Shown here: positions 1-8,589 of the stretch, in pieces | How positions within the stretch are numbered: the stretch's first letter is position 1 | Layout of the letters: each line of letters opens with the position of its first letter | From: Mycobacterium sp. ELW1 | Lineage (GTDB): Bacteria > Actinomycetota > Actinomycetes > Mycobacteriales > Mycobacteriaceae | Assembly: GCF_008329905.1 (NCBI RefSeq) | Contig: NZ_CP032155.1 | Location: 4,464,001-4,528,000 of the forward strand | DNA length: 64,000 bases | Direction: 5' to 3' | The notes under the pieces: generated by a model | Seen by the model: the letters and a program-made list of their open reading frames with translations, nothing else | Databases searched by the model: none | What the model was told of the DNA's origin: nothing | Program-made: the position numbers and the translations under genes

Positions 1-7
1 AGCTAGC

Positions 8-1096
8 TGTACTCGGTTAGGACGTTGGTGTCAGTCTGCTGATCGGTGGTTGGCCTCCGATAGCTGAGTGGCGTCGTTGATTGTTGTAGTCCTCGAGCCA
101 CGGGGCAAGGGCGGCAGTGCGGGCGGCGTTGGTGGTGAATATCTGCCGGTAGGCCCATTCGGTCTGCAGTGTGCGGTTGTAGCGCTCCACCTTTCCGTTT
201 TGCCAGGGGCAGTGCGGCTTGATGAAGACGTGTTTGGCGCCCAGGTTTGCGATGACTGCGGCGACATCGGCGGAACGCCGATAGCTCCAGTGGTTGTCGG
301 TGATGACTCGCTCGATGGTCGAGATCCCGTGGGTTCTGAAGTACTCGGCGGCTCTGGCCAGAAACCCACCGCAGGTCGCGCCCTTTTCGTCGGGCAAGAT
401 CTCTGAGTACGCCAGCCGCGAATGGTCGTCGACAGCGGAGTGCACGTAGTCGAACCCGATGCGCGCGTTCTTACGGGCGGCGGTGTCGCCCATCTTTTTG
501 CCGTGTGCCTTCCAGCCACCCCCGTCGGGGATGCGCCCAATCTTCTTGACGTCCATGTGAATCAGTTCGCCGGGGTGCGCCCGCTCGTAGCGCACCGCGG
601 TTGTCTTCGATGCCCGGATTACCTCACCGGTCAGCGGGTCACAATCCCGCAGATACGGCATCTGGCGACGGCGCAAGATCGCCGACACCGTCCGGGCCGG
701 CAGACCCAACTCGGCGGCGATCCAGTCCTGACCCCGCCTGCTGGTGCGGCGCAGCTCTATCACCGCATCTTCAACCACAGATGGTGTGCGACGTGGGCAT
801 CGACGCGGTCGTGAGGACCGATCCGACAGGCCGGCAAAGCCTTCAGCGTGGAACCGGCGAACCCACCGGTGAGCGCACTGGCGAGAAACTCCCAGTTCGG
901 CGGCGACATGAGACACCGGACGGTGTCCCTCAACGATCCGCTCAACGAGCAGCAGACGACCATGAACGGTCAAACGGGCATTAGCGTGGGACACGAGGAC
1001 CTCCGTGGACTGGTGAAGACGTCAGACATCTCCACTAAGCCCGGAGGCCCTCCCTACAGCAATAGCGATCCGTCACCAATGTCTAAGCCGAGTACA
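8..1096 (-). mobile_element. IS481-family insertion sequence (about 1.09 kb)
   Basis: The element has imperfect terminal inverted repeats: positions 8-30 match the reverse complement of 1074-1096 at most bases, and the outermost bases are TGT at the left and ACA at the right, as is usual for this family. The six bases GCTAGC occur directly outside each end (2-7 and 1097-1102), which fits a 6-bp target duplication. Because GCTAGC is itself a palindrome, it could instead be read as an extension of the inverted repeats. The single transposase gene fills nearly the whole element. It sits inside a small ESX-type gene. Confidence 0.85.
17..994 (-). CDS. IS481-family transposase
   Basis: This 325-aa protein catalyses cut-and-paste or copy-type movement of the surrounding element. 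Residues 1-60 form a helix-turn-helix (VAAELGVSRQCAHRWVRRF), and a second DNA-binding helical region follows near residues 85-110. The C-terminal half is an integrase-type RNase H fold with a plausible DDE triad: Asp in HMDVKK, Asp in ITDNHWSY and Glu in NGKVERYNRTL. The gene starts at a GTG and is intact, with no frameshift, so the insertion may be recent. The family assignment is strong; transposition activity is inferred. Confidence 0.93.
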   Translation of the reverse strand: MSHANARLTVHGRLLLVERIVEGHRPVSHVAAELGVSRQCAHRWVRRFHAEGFAGLSDRSSRPRRCPRRTPSVVEDAVIELRRTSRRGQDWIAAELGLPARTVSAILRRRQMPYLRDCDPLTGEVIRASKTTAVRYERAHPGELIHMDVKKIGRIPDGGGWKAHGKKMGDTAARKNARIGFDYVHSAVDDHSRLAYSEILPDEKGATCGGFLARAAEYFRTHGISTIERVITDNHWSYRRSADVAAVIANLGAKHVFIKPHCPWQNGKVERYNRTLQTEWAYRQIFTTNAARTAALAPWLEDYNNQRRHSAIGGQPPISRLTPTS

Positions 1097-1344
1097 GCTA
1101 GCGCCTCACGCTCGGCGAAATCTGACGCGGTTCGACCCAGAGCTGCGCTTGTCTCTTCCAAGCGAAGTGCCAAGGCTCCGGCGGCGACAGTCACCGCATC
1201 GTGCAGCGCCTCCACAGCCGCAGCGGCCGCGTGACCGGAGGGCCCGCTCGCGGGCGCCGCCGCCGGAATCACGCCTGTCGCCAGGGCCTTACACCGCGCA
1301 GCAAGTGCCTCCAAAGCGTCGGGATCGACGTCCAGTCTCCCCAT
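1097..1344 (-). pseudogene. EspC-like (DUF2580-type) ESX secretion-associated protein, interrupted by the IS
   Basis: Reading leftward from the ATG at 1344, about 83 residues are preserved (MGRLDVDPDALEALAARCKA onward). They are Ala-rich and helical, with the pattern of small mycobacterial type VII secretion targets of the EspC family. The reading frame enters the IS at 1096 and stops 14 codons later, so the C-terminus is replaced by element-encoded residues. The missing part should continue to the left of position 8, outside the window. No strong ribosome-binding site is visible. The family call is by composition and the opening motif, so it is moderate; disruption by the IS is seen directly. 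Confidence 0.6.
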
Positions 1345-1529
1345 GAATCGAATATAGCTATTCGCCCACGTACCGCCAGTCACCTGCGCCACCGTCGAAA
1401 CCGAGGTCCAGCAGGTCCGCTGGGATGCAAGGTCGCGGGAAGACTGCGCCGTCGGTGCAGCTGACACGGGCTAGGCCAATGCGGCCGAAACCAGCATCAC
1501 CGCGCTCTCCGGCGAGTAAAAACAGACCG

Positions 1530-1814
1530 ATGAAGACACTCTTCGCCGTCGCGGTGATGGCTGCGGCACTGGTGATGGCACCGTCACCGGCTCGTGCCGA
1601 TGATTGCGGCGCAGCGGCCGCCGCGCAGGACGCCACGGGGTGCGTCGTGTTCGGCCCCGATGTGATGGTCGGTCCCGGAATCGAGCTGAGCCCGGGTGTG
1701 GTACCGCCGGTCGCCTCGCCCGATGATGCGGCAGCTCAAGCCGCAGCCGGCCGGCCGCCGTGCCTGACCGGCAACGGGGTGCCGTACTACACCCCGGCCG
1801 ACATGCCCTGCTGA
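1530..1814 (+). CDS. Small secreted protein, unknown function
   Basis: This 94-aa protein begins MKTLFAVAVMAAALVMAPSPARADD, a typical Sec signal peptide with a likely cut after ARA. The mature part is short and acidic. It has four cysteines (DDCG, TGCV, PPCL and a C-terminal Cys) that could form two disulfides outside the membrane. An upstream in-frame extension exists, but starting at 1530 puts the signal peptide at the N-terminus. It is divergent from the interrupted EspC-like gene. No family is recognised beyond the many small exported Cys-containing proteins of mycobacteria. Confidence 0.7.
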   Translation: MKTLFAVAVMAAALVMAPSPARADDCGAAAAAQDATGCVVFGPDVMVGPGIELSPGVVPPVASPDDAAAQAAAGRPPCLTGNGVPYYTPADMPC

Positions 1815-2081
1815 CGGTTTTCCCGATGACGCCGGCCCTGCTTAAGCCTTGGTGGCGGGCTGGGTTGCCGGCCACCCTGACCGTGCCTCGACCGCCCCAG
1901 CAGTAGGTATTCGCCAAGCTAGGCCGTGACGTGCCTGTGGGTGTAAGGTCGGGGAAGGTTGAATTACCAGCCGACGGTATTCGTCGCAGGCATGCGGTGC
2001 TTTTTCACCCGCGGTGCCAGCCTTTCGGGCGCATCCCACACATACTTGTTATTTCCTTCTAGTGCTCATTGGAGCCATCCG

Positions 2082-2417
2082 ATGCATTTGATCTCCTCCA
2101 ATTCGACCGTGGAGCCGCCCACAAACCGGCTGCGCCTTCTGGCTGAATGGTCCAACACCACTGACGTTCGCGTCACCGCTGTCGGCGATGTCGACATGTC
2201 CACCGCCCGCCAGTTCACCGACTACGTCTTCCGCCGTGCGGGCAATTGCCGGCATCTCACCTTGGACATGACGCAGGTGACATTCTTTGATTGCGCTGGG
2301 ATTTCAGCGCTCGAGTGCATCGAAGAACGCTGCGGTGACGCCGCCGTTGTCCTGGACGTTTTACCGTCACAATGTGTTTCGCGTGTTCTGACGCTCTGCC
2401 AGTCACTGTGCGCGTGA
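2082..2417 (+). CDS. STAS-domain protein (anti-sigma factor antagonist-like)
   Basis: The 111-aa product is a single STAS domain. It has the early GDVDMSTARQF strand-helix and the later LDMTQVTFFDCAGISALE segment that corresponds to the regulatory loop. STAS anti-anti-sigma factors free a sigma factor by binding its anti-sigma kinase and are switched off by phosphorylation of a Ser in the D-S-A/S-G motif. Here that position is Cys71 (DCAG), so classical Ser phosphorylation is not possible. Start ATG 2082 has GGAG at 2071-2074. No anti-sigma partner is adjacent. It faces the kinase gene tail to tail. Confidence 0.8.
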   Translation: MHLISSNSTVEPPTNRLRLLAEWSNTTDVRVTAVGDVDMSTARQFTDYVFRRAGNCRHLTLDMTQVTFFDCAGISALECIEERCGDAAVVLDVLPSQCVSRVLTLCQSLCA

Positions 2418-2440
2418 CGCCGCCCAGCTGGTAGCCAAAC

Positions 2441-3610
2441 TTAGCCGCGCTTCTTGTCGCCCTTTCCATGCCCGCGGCCGGCAGGCCCGCCCGGCTGAGA
2501 TTGCGCGGGGTCTGGCTGTTGGACAACAGGACTCGGTGACGGTGCGACGCTCGGCGCGGGGGCGACCGGGGTACTGGTACTGACCGGCTGCGGTGCCGGG
2601 CTCGACGACGATGGATCCATCGCCAAGGCGAGCGCCGAAACGGCCAAGGCACCCAGCATGCCCGCCACTATCCCGTACTTGCGCATTTTTCCGCGGCGCC
2701 GAGGTGGCGGCGGTAGATAGTGGGGAGCCGGAACCGGCGCCCCTTCAAGAACTTTCGTTGCCGGCCGCTCAACTGAGGGCCCGCCGGCGTGCAGCGCCCG
2801 CTGATCGCCGGCCAACGCGGCGCGCATGTGTTCGGCACTGGTGAAGCGCTGCACTGGGTTTCGGGCGATGGCACGGTCGATGACGGCGGCGAGCACTGGA
2901 TCGACATCGGTGCGCATCGCTGCGACGGGTGGGGGCGTGCTGTCCATGATCGCGTGCGCCAACGCCGCGGGATTGTCTTGCGGAAACGCCCTTTTGCCCA
3001 GGAGCGCTTCATAACCCATCAGACCGACGGCGTAGAGGTCATCACCGACCGACGCGGGAGCCCCGGCGACGCGCTCAGGACTCATGTAACTCATCGTCCC
3101 GACGATCTGGCCGGTCATCGTGTGCGCGGCGCCACCGGTTTTCGCGATACCGAAGTCGGCCACCTTCATCGAGTCACCCGGCGTCGACACCAGGATGTTG
3201 CCGGGCTTGATGTCTCGATGCAGTACCCCCGCGGCGTGGGCCACCGCGAGACCGGCAAGGACGTCGTCGAGCATGGACCGCACATGCGAGGGCGGCATCG
3301 GTCCGGCGGCGATGATGTCGGCCAGCGTCTGCCCCGGCAAGCGTTCCAGCACGATGAACGGGGTGCCGTGGTGGTCACCGAAGTCGTAGACCGTGACGAT
3401 GTTCTGGTGGCTCAGACGGGCCGCTGAACGGGCTTCGTCCTCGAACCGGCGTCGAATATCGAGTTCGGCACTCAGCGTCGGATGGAGCAGTTTGATGGCC
3501 ACCGGCCGATTGAGCCTGGTGTCCCATCCCTCGCGGACCTCAGCCATGCCGCCGCGGCCGAGCACCCCGGCTAGTGCATAGCGGTCCACGAGCATCTCGT
3601 GGCCGGTCAT
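2441..3610 (-). CDS. Membrane-anchored Ser/Thr protein kinase (PknB family)
   Basis: The 389-aa protein has a complete Hanks-type kinase domain at residues 8-270: glycine loop GVLGRGG (16-22), Lys40 in AIK, catalytic HRDIKPGN (131-138), DFG (152-154) and an SPE motif (177-179). A juxtamembrane stretch, rich in Pro and then in basic residues, leads to one membrane segment (about 312-330). The remaining 60 residues are a Pro/Ser/Gln-rich external tail with no recognisable sensor domain such as PASTA. It probably phosphorylates cytoplasmic targets on Ser/Thr, but targets cannot be read from context. The ATG start lies in ATGAC at 3610 and has no strong Shine-Dalgarno. Confidence 0.93.
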   Translation of the reverse strand: MTGHEMLVDRYALAGVLGRGGMAEVREGWDTRLNRPVAIKLLHPTLSAELDIRRRFEDEARSAARLSHQNIVTVYDFGDHHGTPFIVLERLPGQTLADIIAAGPMPPSHVRSMLDDVLAGLAVAHAAGVLHRDIKPGNILVSTPGDSMKVADFGIAKTGGAAHTMTGQIVGTMSYMSPERVAGAPASVGDDLYAVGLMGYEALLGKRAFPQDNPAALAHAIMDSTPPPVAAMRTDVDPVLAAVIDRAIARNPVQRFTSAEHMRAALAGDQRALHAGGPSVERPATKVLEGAPVPAPHYLPPPPRRRGKMRKYGIVAGMLGALAVSALALAMDPSSSSPAPQPVSTSTPVAPAPSVAPSPSPVVQQPDPAQSQPGGPAGRGHGKGDKKRG

Positions 3611-3980
3611 GATTCATCCATAGCCACGATGACGGCGGCGCAAACCAGGGTTGACCGATCCGACAACCGGTCGACATGGATTCTCGAGTGACTCATGGTG
3701 CGCATGAGCCTAACCACATCGGAGTCTCCGCTGGTGAGACGATCGGCGCCGGCCATTTCCCCCTGCCAGTGACCAACGAAAGTCGAAGCAGCACAACGCA
3801 ATGGTACGGACCGAAGCCGTAACGCAGCAGCCCGTCGCAGCGATATGAATAGCGATAACAGGCTCGATAGTCCTGGAGATCGCCGGTTCAGAGGTACGAC
3901 CGTGCCGGCGTCTTGCCAAGCAGCGACACGCACGTCCTACGACGGTAGCGGCCGGTGTTGCCAGACCTTAGGCCGAATTC
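3611..3980. other. 370-bp intergenic stretch, no convincing gene
   Basis: This gap between the leftward kinase and the rightward small membrane protein must hold both promoters. A 108-codon leftward frame (3607-3933) overlaps the kinase start, but its composition is Arg/Ser/Leu-rich like other out-of-frame readings and it lacks a ribosome-binding site, so it is not called. No clear dyad or tRNA was seen. Confidence 0.4.
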
Positions 3981-4289
3981 ATGCCACGCATCACGCGCGG
4001 CGGCCTCGCAGTGGCTGCCGTGGTGTTCTCGTCCGCCGCCGTCCTGCTTTTCGGTGGACACCGGTTCTGGACCGAGAACTATTCGCAGACGCCACCTTCG
4101 GTCCCCGCAGCGGACGCATCGGTCGCGGTCCCCACGGCCAACCCCGCCACTCCACGTCCCACCACCGCGAAAGCCCGGACCGTGCCCCTGACGGCTCAAC
4201 GGGCGCGAGAGCAGGCCATTCCGGCGGCTGTGGTCTTGATCATCGCCGTCGTCTCCGTCGCGGTGCTCTTGAAGCGCGGACGGACGTAG
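3981..4289 (+). CDS. Small membrane protein, unknown function
   Basis: The 102-aa product has two hydrophobic spans: residues 8-24 (GLAVAAVVFSSAAVLLFGG) and about 79-96 (IPAAVVLIIAVVSVAVLL). Between them is a Thr/Pro/Ala-rich linker of about 50 residues that would lie outside the cell, and a short basic tail KRGRT follows the second span. This bitopic layout and mycobacterial codon use support a real gene, although no Shine-Dalgarno is clear before the ATG. No family is recognised. Confidence 0.5.
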   Translation: MPRITRGGLAVAAVVFSSAAVLLFGGHRFWTENYSQTPPSVPAADASVAVPTANPATPRPTTAKARTVPLTAQRAREQAIPAAVVLIIAVVSVAVLLKRGRT

Positions 4290-4476
4290 CGATGCGAGCG
4301 CATGGGGCGGGCCGCCGATCGCCACCGCCGGAACACCATTTCCGCTGGTAAGGCTAACCAATGTCGGCGATCGTACGTTCTCCTGATCGCTCGGTCAGTC
4401 GCCGGTTGGACGCTAGGCTTTTGACGCCTCGGTTAATACACCGCCCGCTACCCGGGATGACCTGCGAAGGAACCGC

Positions 4477-5688
4477 ATGAAGTTCGCGCAGTCGAGCAGG
4501 TTGTCCAACCTCTCGCACGAAGCGCCGGGGCCGATCGCTGAGCAGGTGTCGCGACTCGAGGCAGCCGGACACCGGGTCATGCGGCTCGATACGGGCGATC
4601 CGTACCCGTTCGGCTTCCAGGCGCCCGCTGAACTCGTTCGCCAGATCGCCGAGGTCCTGCCGACCTCGGCCGGCTACAGCCCCACCAAGGGGTTGCTGTC
4701 GGCCCGCAACGCCGTCGTGCGGTACTACTCCGTGCGCGATGTCCCCGGCATCGACGTCGAGCATGTGTTTCTCGGCAACGGTGCATCCGAACTGATCGTG
4801 ATGGCCATGACCGCCTTGCTCGACGAGCGCGACGAGGTTTTGGTCCCCGCTCCCGACTTCCCGGTGTGGACCGCCGCGGTGAACGTCAACGGCGGACGCG
4901 CCGTCCACTATCGGTGCGACGAGTCGTCGGATTGGTATCCCGATGTCGCCGACATCGCAGCGAAGGTCACCGCACGCACCAGGGCGATCGTCATCATCAA
5001 CCCAAACAATCCGACCGGCGCCGTGTACCCACCCGAGGTGCTCACCGGCATCCTCGACGTCGCGCGCGAGCACAACCTCATCGTCTGTTCCGACGAAATC
5101 TACGACAAGATCCTTTACGACGACGCCGTCCACACCGCGACGGCGTCGTTGGCACCTGATCTGCTGTGCCTGACCTTCAACGGCCTCTCAAAGGCCTACC
5201 GCTGCGCGGGATTTCGGGCCGGATGGCTCGCGGTGTCCGGGCCGACCGATCACGCCGTGAGTTACCTCGACGGCCTGACCACCGTCGCCGGTCTACGCCG
5301 TTGCGCGAATGTACCTGGCCAGCAAGCGATTCAGATCGCGCTGGAAGGCGATGAGTCCGGGCACGACCTCACGCTGCCCACCGGAGCGCTGAGCGAGCAA
5401 CGCGACCGCGCCTGGGCGACGCTCAACTCCATTCCCGGCGTATCGTGCGTCAAACCCAGAGGAGCGCTCTACGCGTTCCCGAAGATCGATCTGAGCGTGT
5501 ATCCGATCCGCGACGACGAGCAGTTCGCGTTGGACCTGCTGCTGCAGGAGAAGATCCACATCATTCCCGGCACCGGCCTCAGTTGGCCCGACCCCGACCA
5601 CGTCCGGATCGTGATGCTGCCGCGGGCCGATGAACTGGAAGCCACCATCGCGACGATCGGACACTTCCTGGCCACCTATCGCCAGTGA
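4477..5688 (+). CDS. PLP-dependent class I/II aminotransferase (alanine transaminase-like)
   Basis: The 403-aa enzyme is a fold-type I aminotransferase. It shows the substrate-binding GDPYPFGF (40-47), INPNNPTGAVY (174-184), SDEIYDKI (205-212) and the PLP lysine Lys239 within LSKAYRCAGFRAGW. The last motif and overall pattern match the AlaA/AspC-like group that moves an amino group between alanine and 2-oxoglutarate. The protein resembles M. tuberculosis Rv0337c but looks like a paralogue. It converges on the leftward lipid-metabolite operon, so it could supply or remove an amino or 2-oxo acid for the ThDP enzyme there. That link is only inference. Confidence 0.88.
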   Translation: MKFAQSSRLSNLSHEAPGPIAEQVSRLEAAGHRVMRLDTGDPYPFGFQAPAELVRQIAEVLPTSAGYSPTKGLLSARNAVVRYYSVRDVPGIDVEHVFLGNGASELIVMAMTALLDERDEVLVPAPDFPVWTAAVNVNGGRAVHYRCDESSDWYPDVADIAAKVTARTRAIVIINPNNPTGAVYPPEVLTGILDVAREHNLIVCSDEIYDKILYDDAVHTATASLAPDLLCLTFNGLSKAYRCAGFRAGWLAVSGPTDHAVSYLDGLTTVAGLRRCANVPGQQAIQIALEGDESGHDLTLPTGALSEQRDRAWATLNSIPGVSCVKPRGALYAFPKIDLSVYPIRDDEQFALDLLLQEKIHIIPGTGLSWPDPDHVRIVMLPRADELEATIATIGHFLATYRQ

Positions 5689-5714
5689 TGTCACAGCTCA
5701 CCCGGCGTGCCGGC

Positions 5715-6503
5715 TCAGTCGCCTGCCCTGTCTGCGTTCGCGTGAATCGCCTCGCGGCAGTAGGCCGCGAGACCGGGTAGCCCGAATGATTCGTCGTAGG
5801 TGGCGACGTATCGGGGATCGCTGACGTACATGTCACCGAGGCTGCGGTGGAACGCCGGCGGGCAGTCGTAGAACCAGCGATTGACGTGCAGGCGGTGCTT
5901 CTCCGCAGCATCCATCGCCGCGTCGGAGTCGGCGGGCAGCCCTGCGCGGAAAGCATCCGCCAGCGCCTTCTCGACCTCTTCCCCTTCGGACTTGATCTGG
6001 ATCCACTGCTGCTTGCCATAGGCCTTGGTCCGGCGCTGCGATTCTTTCCACTCCGCGGTCTCGCCCCACTTCTGTTCCGCCTCTGCCTGGTAGTCGTCGA
6101 AGCCGTCGCCGAAGAGTTCCCGCATGTCGTCGTCGGTCATAGGTGTGTTCGTCATTGCTTTGTCCAATGCGTGATCGATTGCCTCGACGAGGTTCTTCAT
6201 CTCGTCGAGCCGGGACATGACGCGTTCGCGCTGGCGGACCAAGTGGCTGATCACGTCGCCTTCGTCGAGCAGACTCGCGATCTCGTCGAGAGACAGCTCG
6301 AGGCGCCGATAGACGATGATCTGGGACAACCGCACCAGGTCGGCGGCGGTGTAGAGCCGATAGCCCGACGCGGTACGCCTGCTGGCACACAGCAGCCCGA
6401 TGTCGTCATAGTGATGAAGCGTCCGGACTGTGATCCCGAATCGCTTCGCGACCTCGCCCACGGTGAGCTCGTCCACCCGAAACTCCTGCGTCACATCGAC
6501 CAT
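5715..6503 (-). CDS. MerR-family regulator with TipAS-like ligand-binding domain
   Basis: The 262-aa protein starts with a MerR winged helix (TVGEVAKRFGITVRTLHHYD, about residues 14-33, through residue 75). A dimerising coiled helix follows (about 80-115), then a C-terminal TipAS domain (about 125-255) of the type that binds antibiotics or hydrophobic drugs in TipA. Family members bend a 19-bp-spaced promoter and usually activate export or resistance genes. The gene lies 30 bp after the P450 stop, in the same direction as the biosynthetic operon, and its start region contains a 17-bp dyad. It may sense the pathway product or an intermediate. Confidence 0.88.
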   Translation of the reverse strand: MVDVTQEFRVDELTVGEVAKRFGITVRTLHHYDDIGLLCASRRTASGYRLYTAADLVRLSQIIVYRRLELSLDEIASLLDEGDVISHLVRQRERVMSRLDEMKNLVEAIDHALDKAMTNTPMTDDDMRELFGDGFDDYQAEAEQKWGETAEWKESQRRTKAYGKQQWIQIKSEGEEVEKALADAFRAGLPADSDAAMDAAEKHRLHVNRWFYDCPPAFHRSLGDMYVSDPRYVATYDESFGLPGLAAYCREAIHANADRAGD

Positions 6504-6510
6504 GTTCGCG

Positions 6511-6527
6511 CCTCACGCCGCGTGAGG
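6511..6527. promoter_or_regulatory. 17-bp perfect dyad before the MerR/TipA-type gene
   Basis: The arms CCTCACGC and GCGTGAGG flank one central base. The dyad lies between the P450 stop (6534) and the regulator ATG (6503), and the regulator's GAGG ribosome-binding site falls inside it. It could be an autoregulatory operator or an RNA hairpin that limits translation. No second copy was noticed upstream of the operon. Confidence 0.4.
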
Positions 6528-6533
6528 GTCAAC

Positions 6534-7838
6534 CTAACGCCGGGCGATCACATCCAGCGCGATCTCCCGGCTGGGCTTGGTCGCGATCCCGCGAGGCACC
6601 GCGCGCGGCGGTCGCCCGCGATCCGCAGGCGCGAGGTCGAGCCGCTTCATCATCGTGCCGATCGCGACCGCCAGCTCGTCGAGCGCGAAGGCTGCGCCGA
6701 TGCACCGGCGGTAACCGCCGCCGAACGGCGCGTACTGGAACGGCGACGGTCTGGCGTTCAGAAAGCGTTCGGGGTCAAAGGTATTCGGGTGGGACCACAG
6801 CTCCGGATTGACATGCAGTGCGGGCAGCGCGATTCCCACCACGTCGCCGGGTGCGCATGCAACGTCGGCGACGGTGAGTGGGCCGATGAGCCTGCGCAGG
6901 ACGACCGGCACTGTCGGGTGGACGCGCAGGGTTTCCTGGATCACCGCGCCGAGGTACGGCAGAGCGGCGATCTCGATCGGTGTGGCGGCGGTGGCCAGCT
7001 CATCGAGCACGCGGGTGCGAATACGGTTGTCGCGGTGGATGTGGTGCAGCGCCCACGCCAGCGACGTCGAACTGGTCTCGTGGCCGGCGGCCAGCATTGT
7101 CCGCAGCTGGTCGCGCACCATCGCGTCGCTCAGGCTGTTGCCGTCGTCATCGGTGGCGTTGAGAATCGACGCCAGCACGTCGCCGCCCTGTCCACCGCTG
7201 CGCCGGCGTTCGTCGATCTGCTCGGACAACAAGTCGTCGAGTTGGGTTCGAAAGGCGACCAACCGGGCCCATGGCCCCCGCCCGGCGATATCGCGCCGCA
7301 GCCACGGCACGAGCATCAGCGCCGCACCGCCGGTGCGGAGCAACTGGGTTGTCACTGAAGAGAATTCGCGACGGCGGGCGTCATCGGTGACGCCGAACAC
7401 CACCCGGATCACCACGTCCAGGGTGATCGATTGAGCGGTGCGGCCCACCAGCAGACGATCGCCCGGCCGCAGCGTGGCGATCTCCCGCTCCGTGGCTTCG
7501 GCGATCAGATCGACGTAGTCCCGCATGAGCTCGCCGCGAAACGGGGGTGCCAGGACACTTCGGGCCCGGCGATGTGCCTCACCGGAGAGCAGGATCAGTG
7601 AATTCTCGCCGACGACCGGTTCAATCGGGTTGGGCAGCGGCGCCCGGCACAGTGCGCCGGGCGCGGTGAGAATGTCGCGCGCCCCGTCGATGGTGGTGAA
7701 GAACAACACCTCACCCAGTCCGGGAAACCGCACCGTGAACGGTGCGCGGTCGGCGGCGTGGCGACGGAAGAAGCCCTCCGGATCGATGCCGGCCCACGCC
7801 GCGCGCCCGAGTGCCGCCGCCGTCGCCGGCGGACTCAC
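6534..7838 (-). CDS. Cytochrome P450
   Basis: The 434-aa protein contains all three P450 signatures: the I-helix oxygen-binding AGHETSS (251-257), the K-helix ETLR (302-305) and the haem loop FGGGYRRCIG (372-381) with Cys379 as axial ligand. It is soluble, with no membrane anchor, and needs external ferredoxin and reductase, which are not encoded nearby. P450s hydroxylate, epoxidise or couple substrates. Its place at the end of a lipid-metabolite operon suggests late tailoring. Its ATG overlaps the stop of the preceding methyltransferase (ATGA at 7835-7838), indicating translational coupling. Confidence 0.93.
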   Translation of the reverse strand: MSPPATAAALGRAAWAGIDPEGFFRRHAADRAPFTVRFPGLGEVLFFTTIDGARDILTAPGALCRAPLPNPIEPVVGENSLILLSGEAHRRARSVLAPPFRGELMRDYVDLIAEATEREIATLRPGDRLLVGRTAQSITLDVVIRVVFGVTDDARRREFSSVTTQLLRTGGAALMLVPWLRRDIAGRGPWARLVAFRTQLDDLLSEQIDERRRSGGQGGDVLASILNATDDDGNSLSDAMVRDQLRTMLAAGHETSSTSLAWALHHIHRDNRIRTRVLDELATAATPIEIAALPYLGAVIQETLRVHPTVPVVLRRLIGPLTVADVACAPGDVVGIALPALHVNPELWSHPNTFDPERFLNARPSPFQYAPFGGGYRRCIGAAFALDELAVAIGTMMKRLDLAPADRGRPPRAVPRGIATKPSREIALDVIARR

Positions 7839-8575
7839 GGCACCCTCGTGCGCCGCGCCAGCACAACGTGGTTGCGGCCCAGGCGGCTGAACTCGACGGT
7901 GATGGCCGGATCGGCGTGGGCGGCCAGTGCACGGAATGCCGAAGGGCTGTAGGCACGCAACGAACTGATCAGACCGTCATGGGCGAACGGCAGCAGCGCG
8001 AACGGCAGCATCGACGCCAGCCGCAGCAGGTGCACGGGAGCCGAACGCCGATACAGATCGCAGATCAGCAGCGTGTCCGCGACGCGAGTCCCCTCCGCCA
8101 GTACGCGCGCGGCCTGAACCGGCGGTAGATGATGAAACGACAGCGCGAACAACGCGAGATCGTAGGACCGGTCTCCGGCGTCGATGTCGGTGGCGTCGAC
8201 GCGACGGACCACCGCCCTCGAGTCGCTGCCGAGACCGCCGGCGGCGATGTTGGCCACCGATACCGGATCGATGTCGGTCACCGTCACGCGCGCGTCGGGA
8301 CGCAGCCTCAGCACCGCCTGCGACAGCGCCCCGTGACCGGCCCCCAATTCCAGAATTCTCGGCTCGCTGATGTTCGCGACGAGCGGCAGCGCCCTCGCGG
8401 CGAGGTGCTCGTGGTCCCGCAGGATCCGGCCCATCCAGTCGAGAGACCAGATCACCTGTCGCTTGACGCGGTCGTCGACATCATCGCGGTCCAGGTACTC
8501 CAGCCGGCTCGTCTGTAGCCGCCGGTCCAACCAGGAGGCGTCGAATCCGGCACGCGGCATGGTCGCGATATCCAC
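7835..8575 (-). CDS. Class I SAM-dependent methyltransferase
   Basis: The 246-aa product has the SAM-binding motif I LELGAGHG (75-82), an acidic residue in VTVTDIDP at the end of the second strand, and a FALSFHHL post-II motif. This is the layout of small-molecule C-, N- or O-methyltransferases. I chose the GTG at 8575 because AAGGAG lies at 8582-8587 with good spacing and the start falls 15 bases after the upstream stop. A much longer open frame continues upstream but is only shadow over the other methyltransferase gene. Substrate unknown; context suggests a tailoring step. Confidence 0.87.
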   Translation of the reverse strand: MDIATMPRAGFDASWLDRRLQTSRLEYLDRDDVDDRVKRQVIWSLDWMGRILRDHEHLAARALPLVANISEPRILELGAGHGALSQAVLRLRPDARVTVTDIDPVSVANIAAGGLGSDSRAVVRRVDATDIDAGDRSYDLALFALSFHHLPPVQAARVLAEGTRVADTLLICDLYRRSAPVHLLRLASMLPFALLPFAHDGLISSLRAYSPSAFRALAAHADPAITVEFSRLGRNHVVLARRTRVP

Positions 8576-8589
8576 CAGAGTCTCCTTGA

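Noticed and set aside
3607..3933. 108-codon leftward frame overlapping the kinase start
   Set aside because: No Shine-Dalgarno, composition of a non-coding frame, and it overlaps nothing functional; left as intergenic.
5847..7358. 503-codon rightward open frame
   Set aside because: It is antisense to the MerR and P450 genes, which have full functional motifs.
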